Below, one piece after another: positions 1 to 11,964 of a stretch of 64,000 bases of DNA (positions within the stretch are counted from its first letter, which is position 1; each line of letters begins with the position of its first letter). The notes under the pieces were generated by a model, which had not been told where the DNA came from, did not search any database, and saw nothing but the letters and a program-made list of their open reading frames with translations. The translations under genes were made by a program, and so were the position numbers. The DNA lies in the NCBI RefSeq assembly GCF_029784155.1, contig NC_073693.1, forward strand, positions 287,776,875-287,840,874. The letters are read 5' to 3'. The stretch comes from Uranotaenia lowii. Lineage: Eukaryota > Arthropoda > Insecta > Diptera > Culicidae.

Positions 1-104
1 TGACAAAATTGACAAAATTGACAAAATTGATAAGAATTGACAAAATTGACAAAATTGAAAAAAATGACAAAATTGACAAAATTGACAAAATTGACAAAAA
101 TTTA
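1..104. repeat. 9-bp tandem array (TTGACAAAA)n
   Basis: The window opens inside a tandem array whose unit is TTGACAAAA, with about eleven copies and a few substituted units near 30-65. It decays into related AT-rich sequence after about 104. The array is cut by the window start, so its full length is unknown. Confidence 0.9.
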
Positions 105-1486
105 GAAATATTTTCAAAAATTACAAAAATTTACAAAAAATTTTACAAATATTTTCAAAAATGTACAGAAACAAACAAATAATTTCAATAAATTTTAAAA
201 GTTTTGTTTTGCATGATTATGAAAATTTACATAAACTCGAAAAATATTAACAAATATTTACACAAATAAGCAAAATTTAGAAAAATTAACCAAAATTTAC
301 AAAAAATGCAAGAATTTACTAAATGTTTAAAAATTGCAAAAATAATTTCGGATTCATAAAAATTTTAAAAACTTTAAATAAGAACAAATTCACCAGCATC
401 AACAATATTTATCCAAAGTTGACTGAAAATTTGTAAACTTCTATATTAATTTCATTAAATTAAAAATGAACGGAGAAAAATTCTACAAGATTCCAAATTA
501 TTGTAAAGAAAAGATTTTTCTAAAGTTGAATTTATATTCAAATGATTTGACCTAATGAAAAAAAACATAGATGAACTGATTCAAGAAGATCTTCCAAAAA
601 TTTTCAGCGATGACAAAATAGACTTTAGTGTAAAATTTTCTAAAAAAGTACTTTAAAATTTAAAAAATATTATATGTAGATATTGTAGGTATTTGAAAGA
701 AAAAAGTGTACTTTTATGGTTTTGAAAATTAGGACTGAGAGCCCCAATAAAGATTGATTGCTTAAAGATCACATTTCTAAGTAAAGTATCAGAAAATGTT
801 CGAAGCATTCAAAATATTTTGTTCTGAGAGATCTTTAATATTTATTAATAATTTCTATGATTTTTTCCTCTTCTTCGAACATTTGTTTGAGTTTCGTGTT
901 TTTTGGTTAATGTTTTCTGTTATCCTAAGGTTTCTAATCGATTTAAATCTATTGTTTTGGTGGAAAGATTTTATTGTATTTTCCAATTTATTTTCAAACA
1001 ATGATAAACAAAATGATTCATTCCATTCCAATTCGCATACCGATTTCATTATTATTGATCTATGAATATTATAAAAGAAAAAATGCAATTTCAATTATCA
1101 CAAATCTTTTCAGTTTAAAACAGGCAATTTTCATCAACGTATCACATTGAATTATTTTTGAAAGTGTTAAAAAAATCCAACTGAATTTCTGTTAATTATA
1201 TTGATAATGTAAAATTAATGGAATTTTTACAATAAACAACATTGAAAAATGATGTTTGAAAACATTCGCCAATGGCCCTACCCTGTAAGGAGTTGATTTT
1301 TTTTCTTGACAAGTGAAGAAACTTATATTATCAAAAGCAAACATCTCATTTCACAAATAAAAACAGTTGATTCCTCAATAAAAATTGAATTAAAACTTAA
1401 AAATAAAATTAAGAACTCGTCCTTCGTTATAATCTTTGAACCAAAATGCTTGATCATACCATAAGAAATTTATTTTAACTTCAGGT
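105..1486. other. AT-rich sequence, no recognisable feature
   Basis: This stretch is strongly AT-rich with many A and T runs. Short ORFs on both strands around 796-1094 overlap each other and show no domain. I see no RNA gene, repeat boundary or motif that I can support. Confidence 0.6.
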
Positions 1487-2960
1487 TTGCAATCCTTACT
1501 AATTACACCGAGTCAGGTTAAGACATCCGAAAATTTAACAGCTCATTGCCCTCTCAGAAACGGACCCCAAAATTGCGTCATCAATCTTGGATCAAAGAAA
1601 ATGTTCCCGGCCCAAATAGGAACAAAATTCATGGAGATCCGAACAAAAACTCAGGTCACTTTCAGTGGCCCAAATCCGAGTTGCTTCGGTACCAAATTAA
1701 GACTCCCAATCCTTGGGCTAATCGATCAATCACGTTCCGGACTAGTTGGTATTGATTATTTTTTCCGTCTTCTTCCGATGAAATGCTGCGCTCAGTCGAT
1801 TAAATATGATGAAATTTTGCGTTTATTTTCGAAACCGAAGATCTAAGAAATGGGTGTCTTTTTACTACAGGGCGAAAGCCGAAAGTACAAAGTGTTCGAC
1901 TTTTTGGGAAAAAGCCAGCGGCGTGTGACCGAAGGAAATCATCGAAGAAATCAATCAGCCGCATTCGTCAATATGCTAATGACATCTAAGCTCTTGTCGG
2001 TTCAACTTGTCAGCCGCTCGAGGAGAGAGTATGTTGTCATCTTTTTTTTCTATCAAGGAAGCGGAAAAACGAAGCCTGGAGACTTCTGTTCCTTCAAGCG
2101 CCACAAAGAAGGATGAAGGACGTGTCTCGTCTTTCGATTCCTGGGAAAGTGGCTGACAGCTCAGAAAAAGGACACGCATTTGCATCGCAAATTATCTTTT
2201 ATTTAACTGTGGATCTTTCCACGAATCGAGCGCTCTGGGCGAGGTTTTCCCGGAGTCGGAAACTCGATACGAAAGTTGGGCCTCAGAAAGATAAATTGTT
2301 GTGATAGACTAGCTGACAAAACCGTTTTAAGCTTATCTTCGGAAAAACTTTGTTGAACGTTCGGCAGCAAATTTAATTCAAATAACAGAAAAAAAAACTT
2401 ACCAGGGAAAATGAGATTGATCTCATAAAATTTAATTATCATGATGTTACTCGAGACGTGATCCGAGAAAGAGTACATTTGTTTCAGACCAGAAAATCAT
2501 CGACACTAGCACCCCGGGGAGAGTTTTTCCTTCCTTCGAGTGTTCTGCAATGTTTGCCCAACATGCAACCAACCCATCTTGGAGCACGAAGCATTTCTTC
2601 TTGAGGCACAGTAGTTGTGAAAATAATTGAGTAAAATGCACTCTAACAGAAAAAAAACTAAGAAAAGCCGAGAAACCTAGGGACGAAAGCTTTCCCACTT
2701 CTTTTCATCAATCGTCTTGAGTCCCACCCACACACCCACATTTCAAACCCGGCCCTGCCCGTTAATGATAAAGTGCTTACACGATTCTTTAATTAAACAG
2801 CAAACGAAGGAATTGCTGTAGCAGAATGAATGAGAGCTGCTGCTGCACTTCGCCCAACAAACTCAAGCAAGTATGTCGCTTGCAGGAAAACTTCATTAAC
2901 TCGATAGCCCGGGGACGATTTGTGCAGCAGCAAACTTTAATGACGATGGCACGGCACTGC
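1487..2960. other. GC-richer island, function unknown
   Basis: Base composition rises sharply compared with its surroundings. ORFs of 60-120 codons occur in several overlapping frames on both strands (the longest at 1487-1846), as expected when stop codons become rarer, and none shows a domain I recognise. The segment 2790-2960 is rich in GCTGC and GCAG words. It could be a conserved non-coding or regulatory segment, or a piece of an untranslated exon; the sequence alone does not decide. A second copy was not found in the window, unlike the islands at 22 and 34 kb. Confidence 0.4.
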
Positions 2961-3782
2961 ACTGCTGCCATGTTGTGAAACATTCGAAAACTTTTAAGAT
3001 TTTTTTTTTGTTGCAGCCTGAAGGTGGATGCTGGAAAAAATCTTCCTTAAAGAAGTAAAAAAAAAACAATCCAATAAAAGTGTTGGAATTTCGATAATTC
3101 AATAAGGAAATTCATGGCATTGAATTCTGGTTTAAATTCTTCACTTCTCCAGTTCCTTAGTTTCAATTGCGAAAAAAATGGAAATATTGAAGGTCACTTT
3201 TCCAAAACTGCCCTGATTTCCCTTGAACCCTAATCTAGACTTGAGTAGCTATATGACACTATACTGAATTGGTTTGGGATCATTTTTTGATTTTTCTCAA
3301 ACCCTGGGTACTAAAAAGCTTTGCTTTGGTTCAAAACTTATTCATAATTTTGGCAGAAAAATCAACTAAATTTGTCTTTCTTCTGTGGAACTTAGCCATG
3401 CTCATGGTTTTTGTGTGAATTTATAAATTCTTTAAAGGAAGTTTTCCGCTAAACAACTTTGTCCAAAACCGTAACTTCGTATCTTATCAGGAAAAAAAAG
3501 TAATAAGGTGTAGAATGGGTGCATGCTATTTGGTATTGATAAACAAGAAATTTAATTGACATGGCTGGGTGCAAGGTATTACATTACTACTTTAAAAGCA
3601 ATACCTCGCGAGGCACCAGCAGTGATATCAATTAAATTTAATATTTTTGAACGGCAAAATACATACCTCAGGTAAACAGCTAATATTTTTTTTGTCAAAT
3701 AGGATACAAAATTATGATCTACGACAAAGTTCTTCAGCGGAAAATTTCCTTTAGAGAATTCATAAACTGGCAAAAAAATTTT
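2961..3782. other. AT-rich sequence, no recognisable feature
   Basis: Mixed AT-rich sequence lies between the GC-richer island and a dispersed repeat. Nothing coding, RNA-like or repetitive could be supported here. Confidence 0.5.
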
Positions 3783-4071
3783 GACAGCACTTTGTTACCT
3801 GTAAAAAGTACAATCCAAACTATTTTTTTAACTTAAAAATAGACACGTTTTCGAGATATTTACGATTAAAAGAAAAAGTATAAAAAATCTTTCGCACAGT
3901 TTCCTTCAAAATCCATCATTGTTAAATCGACAGCTGACAAAACCCGTTGATGATTCAAAAAAAAATCTGTGCGTGAGTGGTGGAAAAGTATGCAAACACT
4001 GTTAAAAATGTCCACAAGACTCGAATCATGCTTTGTATCATGCGAGAAGTACGGTTAAGGATCAGCATCAG
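3783..4071 (+). repeat. Dispersed repeat R1, copy 1 (left part)
   Basis: Together with 5887-5985 this matches 13955-14303 in the same orientation, including a shared run TTTCCTTCAAAATCC and a shared GCGGTTAAGGATCA-like block. Copy 1 is split by the hAT-like element at 4072-5886; the second copy is not. Confidence 0.7.
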
Positions 4072-5886
4072 CAGAGATGCCAATTTGCCTGATTTTTCCG
4101 GAATGGCCTGATTTTTGAAGGTCCTAATAACCTGATAAGCCTCGTTTCTCCCTGATTTTTGGAAATAAACCAGATTTTGCCAGATTTTTAGGTTTTTTTT
4201 ACTAAATATTGAATGTTTAAGTAAGCAGAATTTAAAAAAAAAATCTGTTCAAATCTCAAAAGAAATTCAGTGCTTGCTCGTCGTTACCCCAAGCTCGAAC
4301 TCCATAACTTTAAGCTCTGTTGGAATCAAATCTTCTATCAATGTTTTATTAAGGGTTCTAGAAGATTTTTGCGTTCTAAACTCCAATGTTTTGTCAGATT
4401 TTGTCTATCGTATCCAGTTTTACTGATAAGGCGTTTGAAACAACAGTCTGAGAATTTTTTGAAAAAAGTTGTTATAGTTTAAGATAGAAAACAACTAATT
4501 AACAAAACTATTGTTTTAGATATAAGGCATGCACTGTTTGGCGACATGTTAAAACCGGTTCAATGCAAAACTCCCTTTATAACTTGAAATCCGTTTTGAT
4601 AGTGATCATTCTAGTAATAAACAATTTGTTACCTGCTGGCTGAAAGGTTATTCAGGGGGGGGGGGGGGGGTCTAACGGGTATAAAAAACACCATTTTCAC
4701 GATTTTTTTTCTAGAGCTATCGTTCAAACAAATGTATTCAAATTTTTTGCATTATACAAAGCATTGTTAAAAGAACATTTAGTAATTTTTCGTAGAAAAA
4801 TATTGAAAAATGAGCTGGTGACGGAGCACTTTCGAGGATGCCTTTTAGAAAACAGGATTTGCGGTGGACACTGTATCTCAGCACAGAATCATCTGAAGTC
4901 GAAAAATCAGAGCAAAATATTTTTTATAGATGTTTTTCTGGACCCCAACGTTTTTATTTAACTTAAAAAAAATTTTATGAAATTTTTGTAGCTGTTTGAA
5001 GTAAAAACTACGATTTTTCACGAAAAAATCTGCTATTTTTCACCTGTAAAATCTCCCCAAAGTAAAAAAAAACAAAAAAGAAAAACGTTGGGGTCTGGTA
5101 TTTTATATGTAGAAAATATGTTCCAAATTTGAAAAGAATCGGATAAGTAGTTTTCAAATGACGATGTCCACGGACTTTAAAAATGTGCTTTCGAGAAAAA
5201 CGCGTTTGAAGTTTCTGCTCTTGCTTTCTTGCAGTATTAGATAGGAGGAGATAAAGGCCTATAACTTTTATAGTTTTGCTTCAATTGACTTGAAAATTTG
5301 ACACAACATTCTTGAAATATTTTACAATAAGAAAATAAAAAAATAAAAAAATCGATTTTTTGAAAGTGTAAGACCCTAACCTCCCCCCCCCCACCTTCAA
5401 TCAGACAAATTTAAAGCTTGAGCGCTTTTTTCTGTTTTCCAGCTCTGGGTCAAAACCTTTTTTCATATATTTAGCATCTCGGAAAAATTTCTATTATGTT
5501 GCCTTGAGTTATTGCACCTTTATCTGAGCTAATTTGACATTTCTTAAATAAATGTAAATTTAATACAAAGTACTTGTAAGATAAATTAAAATTCATTCAA
5601 ACTACGGTATTTGTCTTAGATGTTGCGAAACTCTTTATTAAAAGCTGGACGCACAACAATCAGCAAATGGATAATGTTCAAAATATTAAGTATAGAAATA
5701 AAATGAATGATTGGTTTTTGTTTTAGAGTCAGCAACTTAGGCAAATGTTCTTTTTATTCAAAATATTTTGATTAGAGAATTAATGGCTGGAAAATATTAT
5801 TGTTGTATCATTTTATTTTAGCCAGATTTTTCCTGATTTTACATTTCAAGCTCTCTTAGTTTTGGAGAAAAATGTTGGCAACCCTG
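4072..5886 (+). mobile_element. hAT-like non-autonomous element carrying a nested TTAA-type MITE
   Basis: The ends read CAGAGATGCCA at the left and TTGGCAACCCTG at the right, that is, inverted CAGNG(T/A)TGCCA termini typical of the hAT superfamily. Flanking 8-mers AGCATCAG and GTCATGAG match at five of eight positions. The related repeat copy at 14205-14212 reads ATCATCAG with nothing inserted, which fits an 8-bp target duplication. Interior words such as CCTGATTTTT recur near both ends. No transposase is visible. The 4655-5392 MITE lies inside, so this element was there first. Confidence 0.75.
4655..5392 (+). mobile_element. TTAA-family MITE, copy A
   Basis: One of three closely similar copies (others at 11965-12710 and 14308-15039). 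It begins with a G run followed by TCTAACGGGTAT and ends with AGACCCTAAC and a C run, so the termini are inverted. Flanks are TTCA-like rather than clean TTAA in this copy. The interior has a 65-codon ORF (4764-4961) broken in other copies, so it is probably not coding. TTAA target sites in the sister copies suggest mobilisation by a piggyBac-type transposase. Confidence 0.8.
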
Positions 5887-5985
5887 GTCATGAGGGAAAT
5901 TAAGGTTAATACCAGAAATTTAAATTTTTAATAAACAAAAACTTAAGTGTAGATCACTGAAACGTCCCGCATTTTTTTCACCAAG
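5887..5985 (+). repeat. Dispersed repeat R1, copy 1 (right part)
   Basis: This continues the R1 copy interrupted at 4071. It matches 14213-14303 through words such as AAATTTTTAATAA and TCCCGCA. Confidence 0.65.
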
Positions 5986-6325
5986 AAGTAACATCTATGG
6001 GAGGATTTTGAAATAAAAATTTAATCAAAAATAAAAACAATATCAAAAATACACAATAAAAAAGGCAATGCATTTCTTAATCATTTTCTTACTTATGATT
6101 ATCACACAAATTCAAAAAATAAGAGATTTACAGATTTAATAATTCAAAACTTTCGAAACAAATCAGTATGAAGTAAGTCATTGGTAAATTATTCAAAATG
6201 ATCATCATTCTAAACTTAAAATTCGCTTATAAATTCTAAGCAGCCTAGTTTTCAAGTTTTAAATCATTTTTTTTCCGAACTCACAAGAAAAAGAATGCAA
6301 ATCAAAACTTCGAATAAAGCTTTCA

Positions 6326-6495
6326 GGCTTGTGATAAAGCTCAGTTGGCAAGTCAGTTGCTTCCTGAGCCAATGTCCTTGAGTTCAAGCCCAAGAGTAAA
6401 CATCGAGCACCTGTTGTACCGGATAAGTTTTTCGATCTGCCCGCCAACTGCATCGTTGATATAAATCGCGAATGACATAAAATATGTTAAAACTA
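6326..6495 (+). mobile_element. tRNA-derived SINE, family 1 copy 1
   Basis: A box-A-like AAAGCTCAGTTGG (about 6336-6348) is followed by a box-B-like GAGTTCAAGCC (about 6380-6390) and then a non-tRNA body. The same arrangement and body occur at 50087-50275. The tRNA-like head has no closed acceptor stem, so this is a SINE rather than a tRNA gene. Box B carries a C-to-A change relative to the other copy, suggesting an older copy. Confidence 0.75.
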
Positions 6496-7135
6496 CAAAA
6501 ACTTAACAAAAAAACTTAAGAATAAAGCTTTGGACATAAATTCATTCTTATGTTCAAAGCTAAAAAGCTTTTTAATTTTTGAAAGAAATGGAATACAAAA
6601 AAAAATACACCAGAATAAAAAAAAACTATATTCTCAAATGAGTATAAGATCAGGTTGAAAATTAATCATGATTAAAAATTATTAGAGAAGTGATGACGAT
6701 TGTTTTTTTTATAGTTCATCTTATTTTACATTTCTTGTCCTTATTTTCAATTGAAGGATTGATTTAAAAAATTAAGTATCATGGATAAGACAGATAACAC
6801 AGATAAGACAGAAAAGTGAATTCTTGATAAGTTAAAAAAAAAAGCATTTGTAACTTAGAAAAATTTGTTCAATAGTTAATAATTGAATTTTTTTTTTCAT
6901 CAAAAGGAGAAAATATTTTGTTTCAAGACTGTCAGTGATCGAAATCGAAGATAAGATCGTTTACTATATAAAAATTCATCCATTTATTATAATAAAAGGC
7001 TATAAAATGCCTGAAGTTGAAAATAATGACTAAATATATTTATAATATAAAGTATTCAATTACACTGGAAAATTCCAGATTGGGAAATGATCAATTAGAA
7101 ACTTATTAAATAAATATAAAACTAATGAATTCTAT
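6496..7135. other. AT-rich sequence, no recognisable feature
   Basis: Low-complexity AT-rich DNA with a short GATAAGACAGATAACACAGATAAGACAG-type repetition around 6784-6812 (about two to three units). Nothing else could be supported. Confidence 0.5.
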
Positions 7136-7221
7136 GTTAAAAGTTAAATTTTCACGCGCAATGTTAACTAAATTTGTATTTGAATTAAGTTAACATTATG
7201 CGTGAAAAGTTAACTTTTAAC
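7136..7221. repeat. Short foldback: about 40-bp inverted arms, short loop
   Basis: The arm 7136-7175 begins GTTAAAAGTTAA and contains TTTTCACGCG. It is complementary, with about four mismatches, to 7182-7221, which contains GCGTGAAAAGTTAAC. The loop is only a few bases. It may be the remains of a tiny foldback MITE; no clear target duplication is visible. Confidence 0.75.
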
Positions 7222-9069
7222 GCGTTCGTTGCCAAGCGTCACCCACTTAAAAATGTCCAACTTTGAAAATCCAAAACATCCATAAAAAATATTCTTATTT
7301 CTCTAAATTTTGACAAGAGCACAGAGGAGAATATGGTTATAATTCGAGACATGGCTTGAGGAACGAGTTAATTTTGGGGGTACCCCGTGAAGTTCCAAAA
7401 TGCTAAGCGAAATGTTCATCTTTTAACTCAAAATTTCAAATTCATCATAAAATGTTGATAAACGACTGAAATGATTGAAGAGTAATAATCCCGAATCAGA
7501 ACTAAAGCAAAAACCTCTATATCTTGTTTCAGATCCACAATTCTACTACAGTTTTTCAAAGAATGTGCCACTTGTTGATAGAAATTGAGTCCTGAATATT
7601 AAATTTCGATAAGATAAGACTTAGTTTGCCAGATTGCCCAGATGTTGCCCGATTTTGTTTATATTATTTGTAAACGAAAATTTGAGTTGATTCATTAAAT
7701 ATGTAATCACGTATTTTGCGTCCAAATTTTTTAGCAAATTTTATCAAAATCACATGAAAGATTGTTTAGAAACCCAAAATGTGATTTGAAATTAACTGAT
7801 GTGTTTTGATAAAAACCCAGGTTTTGAAGAGCTTTTTCCATGATTTTTATTGAATCATTTAGCTATTGGTGGATATTGGGGAAAATAACCCGAAATTGCA
7901 CGGCTCGGATAAAAGCGAAAAAATAACTACTAAAAAAGAAATATGTGATCGGATTTAGCATTCGTAATAAATTTTTTATTGTTGTTGTTGAAATCCAGTT
8001 TGAATCATCATTGAGACAAAAAAAAACCTGATTCGAATCTTGGATTTGCTATTGAAACCTCAATTAGATGCATTTTCCATATTCGAAACTCATCAATTCG
8101 GAAGGTGGAAATTCCAGAATATTATAATATCATATATTACAACATTTCAACTTTTGATTCTTTTGCAGAAAAGGAACTCAAAAAAAATTCATAATGGTGA
8201 TCCAGAATTAAAAAATCCGAAACAGTTTCATCATTCTAAATTTTTATTTAGATTTAAAAATTGAATTACAAATAAATAACTGTAGAAAGAATTTTAATTA
8301 AAAAGTGAAAATCCAGAATTCAAATTAGAGTTTTCTGGTTGAGAGTTTTGATTCAGATTTCGTTTGTTGTTTCATAACTAAAGGAAACTATTGTCTGCAG
8401 CTTACATTAGTCAGATAAGGAATTCAGATTTTGAACTCAGGTTTTAAAGGCAAGGTTCAGATCCAGAGTTCAAATAAAATAAATCAGATTCTGCAAGAAT
8501 TTTGTAAGGATTCTAACTGTAGGAGATCGTAGTTTTACAGTTTGAATTCTAGATACAAAATTCAAATTTTATGTTTAATCAGATTCTGTTTGGAAACACA
8601 AACCAGCGAGGACTATTTAAGGAAGGACAATGATACACTTTCTTCAGTCGATAACCCACTGAGGATGATAGCAAGTAGCTAGTGAAATACTAGCATTTGG
8701 ATCTTTCAAATACTGTGGCTGAGTTCAAAGGAATCAACGACTACTTTGAAATCATAGTTTCATTGAGCTAAGAGGTTCTTCAAACCTTCTCTTTGATAAT
8801 AAGTAAAAAACCAGCAGAAACTACAAATATTAAAATAAAATTTGGATTCAAAATTTGGAGGCTTGACAGACTAAATTAATTACCCAAATCTGCTTAGTTA
8901 TTCAAAAATCAAGTGTATCAGATTCTAGTTTTGACCGCAAAAATATTTTTTTTTTTATTTATAAATATTTTGTAGTAAAAAAAAATTAGGAAATTGAAGG
9001 TGTTACAAAAAGTTTTTCTTTTAAATAAAACTTTGAAAATCTATAACATTGGGATCTACTAAATGGAAA
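7222..9069. other. AT-rich sequence with a hAT-terminus-like fragment
   Basis: Mostly featureless AT-rich DNA. Around 7627-7655 the words GCCAGATTGCCCAGA and GTTGCCCGATTT resemble the end of the TAAGGTTGCCAGA repeat family seen at 35.6, 46.4 and 51.6 kb, but no partner terminus was found. The ORF at 8040-8264 has no recognisable features. Confidence 0.45.
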
Positions 9070-9410
9070 GTTTTTTCCTATGGAAATTCCGGCTTGCAGT
9101 CTTTTTTTAAAGCAAAAACGATTTTTGTATTTATCAATCCAACGTTTCAATCCTTTTTGGATTTTCTTGAGAGACTGAAAAAGGAATTTTTATAAAGTAT
9201 TTTCCCGATTACAGAATTATAAAATATACCTGAAAAAACGAAACTTTTTATGTGAATTTCATATATTTGTTATTGGCAAAATATTTAATGAACATACATT
9301 TTCAGTCTCTGAAGAAGGTTCAAAACGGATTGAAACGTTGGATTTATAAAAACAAAAATGCTTCAAAAAAAAAGACTGCCAGCCGGAAATCGCTTAGGAA
9401 AATACCTAGA
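9070..9410. repeat. Foldback element with arms of about 105 bp
   Basis: Arm 1 (about 9075-9181) and arm 2 (about 9300-9405) are inverted copies sharing CCAACGTTTCAATCC and its complement GGATTGAAACGTTGG, plus AGTCTCT/AGAGACT and GCAGTC/GACTGC blocks. The spacer is about 115 bp and unrelated. This is the structure of a MITE or foldback repeat. Confidence 0.75.
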
Positions 9411-10379
9411 TATTCATTGTTTGAATCTTAAAAAAAAAAATACATTTCCATGACTTTATTTCAAAAGTTTGGATTTAAAATTACTACCTATCTAGTTTGG
9501 TAAAATTACTCAAAGCGGAATTATTATACAGAACCCACATATTTTTATACCCTTTAAGTATGAATTGTGCAAGCTAAACTGATATGAGAAAAAATTGTCA
9601 CTAAACCCCCCCTTGGACCTTTTCTTCCTACGGCCCTGATCTCCAAATTTGTGCTATGATTTTTGAAATTAGGACATATATTTTCGTCACCCACTCTTGG
9701 CGACGAACGTGTTTATCTGCTAATTGGAATTATTTTTCAAACTTCCTGAAGATGAATTAAAATCATGATCGGTTAAAAAACATGATTTTATAAAATTAAA
9801 AATAAAGAAATGTTTATAAATTTTCAATCGAAGCTTTTAAAGTTCAATATTTCAAGTTCTGAATATAGCTTCAATTTCAAATGAAAATTGGGTCCTGGAA
9901 AAAACAGAAGAAGTAAACTATGTTTTTTATTATAAAAAATTCAAGTATCAAAAGCTTCCAAGAGATTTGATGAACACAAAAATTCAGAAATCAAACACAA
10001 AGACAATCGTATAAAAATATTTCATAAAATTTAAATAGTTTGACTTTCGAATTGATTTGAAAAAAATTAATCAACATTTGAAGATAAGAATGATAAGTTT
10101 TTTGACATTTTAAATGATTTTTTTTTTTCAATAAACTTGTCTAACCGTTTTACAAACTTATGAGAAGAATTTAATTGATAACTCCAAGGAACATCATTTA
10201 GATGCCTAGGATTGAATGATTGATTTGGTAAATTTAAGTGTCCTTAACTCGTTTTTTTTTTGTCAAATTTTGTCTAAGTATCAATTAATGTTTTGGTAAT
10301 ATGTGTAATACATGACCTAAAATAGATAAATTATTATTAAAATTTAAATTAATTTATTTAAATTATCATTAACAAGTTA
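9411..10379. other. AT-rich sequence with an isolated transposon terminus
   Basis: At 9604-9638 a C run is followed by TTCCTACGGCCCTG, the reverse complement of the CAGGGCCGTAGGAA terminus of the family at 24.36, 35.40 and 37.52 kb. The other end of this copy was not found. The rest is AT-rich without features. Confidence 0.5.
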
Positions 10380-11330
10380 GATCCAGGGCGCCCAAATAAG
10401 TAAAAATTACCTTTCAATTCTTTGCATCTCGATGGATGTAAATTTTGTGACCTTGTTTAATTTATCAAAACGTTTTTTTGTGGTGTTGAGAATTTCAAAG
10501 AACAAGAAAAGATTTTTTTGTAAATCAAAGGTTTTGTTATAAATTAGACGATACTAGGTTTAAGATTTTGTTTCGCTTATTATGATGACAATCATGAGTT
10601 ACGATACATGGCTTTAAACCTGTTGATATATAAATAAGTATCCGTAGAATAAATGATAAAGTTAAAATGTTTGATGCATGACCTAAGATATATTAATAAT
10701 ACAGTTCTTAAAATTAGAAAAGATATCATAACAAATAATTCTGACGAAGCTGAATAAAATTAAAAAAAATTGAATTCATTTAACAAAATTAGTTCAAACC
10801 TGGAATACAAATCATTTTGAAGGTTTGAACAAGGTTTTGCTTTCCAAATATCTGAAATTCAATTTGGTTTAAAACCTTATCAAAATAGAGAAAAGTAAAG
10901 CAATTTACAACCGCTATAACGCCAGAACGAATATTTATTTAATTTAAAATTTTTTTAAAGTAAATGAAAAAAAAACAAAAGCTGATAGACAAGAAATTGC
11001 ATATGATCCAGGGCACCCACATAAGTCAAAAATAGCTTTTGAATTCTTTGTTTCTCAAAGGATGTGGCCTTGTATTATTTATCAAAACGTTTTTTGTGGT
11101 GTTGAGCATTTCATAGAACAAGAAACACAAATGAGAACTTTCTTGAAGAAATCAATTTTTTAAGCAGCACGATTTTTTGTAAATCAAAGAGTTTTGTTAT
11201 ACATAAGAGCATACTAGGTTTAAAATTTTGTTTCGCTAATTTTGATGACAATCATGAGTAATGATACATGGCTTCAAACCCGTTGATGTATAAAATATGC
11301 ATTCAAAGAATGAATGATAAAGTTAAGATG
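10380..11330 (+). repeat. Direct duplication, offset about 625 bp
   Basis: Blocks 10380-10668 and 11005-11330 are direct copies. Both start GATCCAGGGC and share TTATCAAAACGTTTTT, GTGGTGTTGAG, ATACTAGGTTTAA and GATGACAATCATGAGT. The second block has an extra segment of about 45 bp in its middle. They are clearly diverged. No coding content is evident. Confidence 0.8.
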
Positions 11331-11642
11331 ATTGGTTTTAAATTCTTACCTTGTTTGGTTGGTTACATGTCTTGAAAAAAAACCATGCTTAACACGAGGT
11401 GGGGTTTTTCTATGTTAAGTTTAAAACTTCAATACAAAACGTTAATTAAATTGCAAATTGAAATTTACTATGAAAAATAAGTCTCTTTTCGTGAACAGCC
11501 TAAATGTAATTCCTTCAAATGAAATGTCTCAAGCCTAAGGTGATTGAAGATAAAATTCCGCAATATTTCTGACTATCTTGATCACAATTATTTAACAAAT
11601 TTAAAGAACAAGTAATTCCCTTTTATACGTTGAAAATTTTTG

Positions 11643-11964
11643 GTAGTTCCAGAACTCGTAAACTGCATAGCCGTTACCAAGGCAATGAGACCGATGATTT
11701 CTGATGCACGACAAAACTTGTAAAAAAAACATCTAGTGGTTCGATCCTATTACATTTCTGTTCATTACAAGGTCCTTAGCAGATTGAAGAATGAATTTGC
11801 TGGTTGTTTTGTAGAAAAATTAATGATTTCCCAAGACTCTGCTCTTGTGGAAGGAGAAAAACAATAATTTTCAAAACAAAAACTTTGATTTTCGCTGTTT
11901 TTAAAAGCTTTTAAAAATACTCTGTTTCGCAACCTACGATCTAAACTAACCACTTTTACTTTAA
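11643..11964 (+). repeat. Dispersed repeat R2, copy 1 (left part, ends in TTAA)
   Basis: Matches about 15098-15440 directly, sharing GGCAATGAGAC, GATTTCTGATG, ACGACAAAACTT and TTTTCGCTGTTTTTAAAAGC. It is interrupted at a TTAA (11961-11964) by MITE copy B. The second R2 copy lacks this insertion. Confidence 0.8.

Noticed and set aside
1487..1846. 119-codon ORF after a TTTTAACTTCAG-like acceptor site
   Set aside because: A splice acceptor is plausible by eye but no donor, partner exon or domain supports it.
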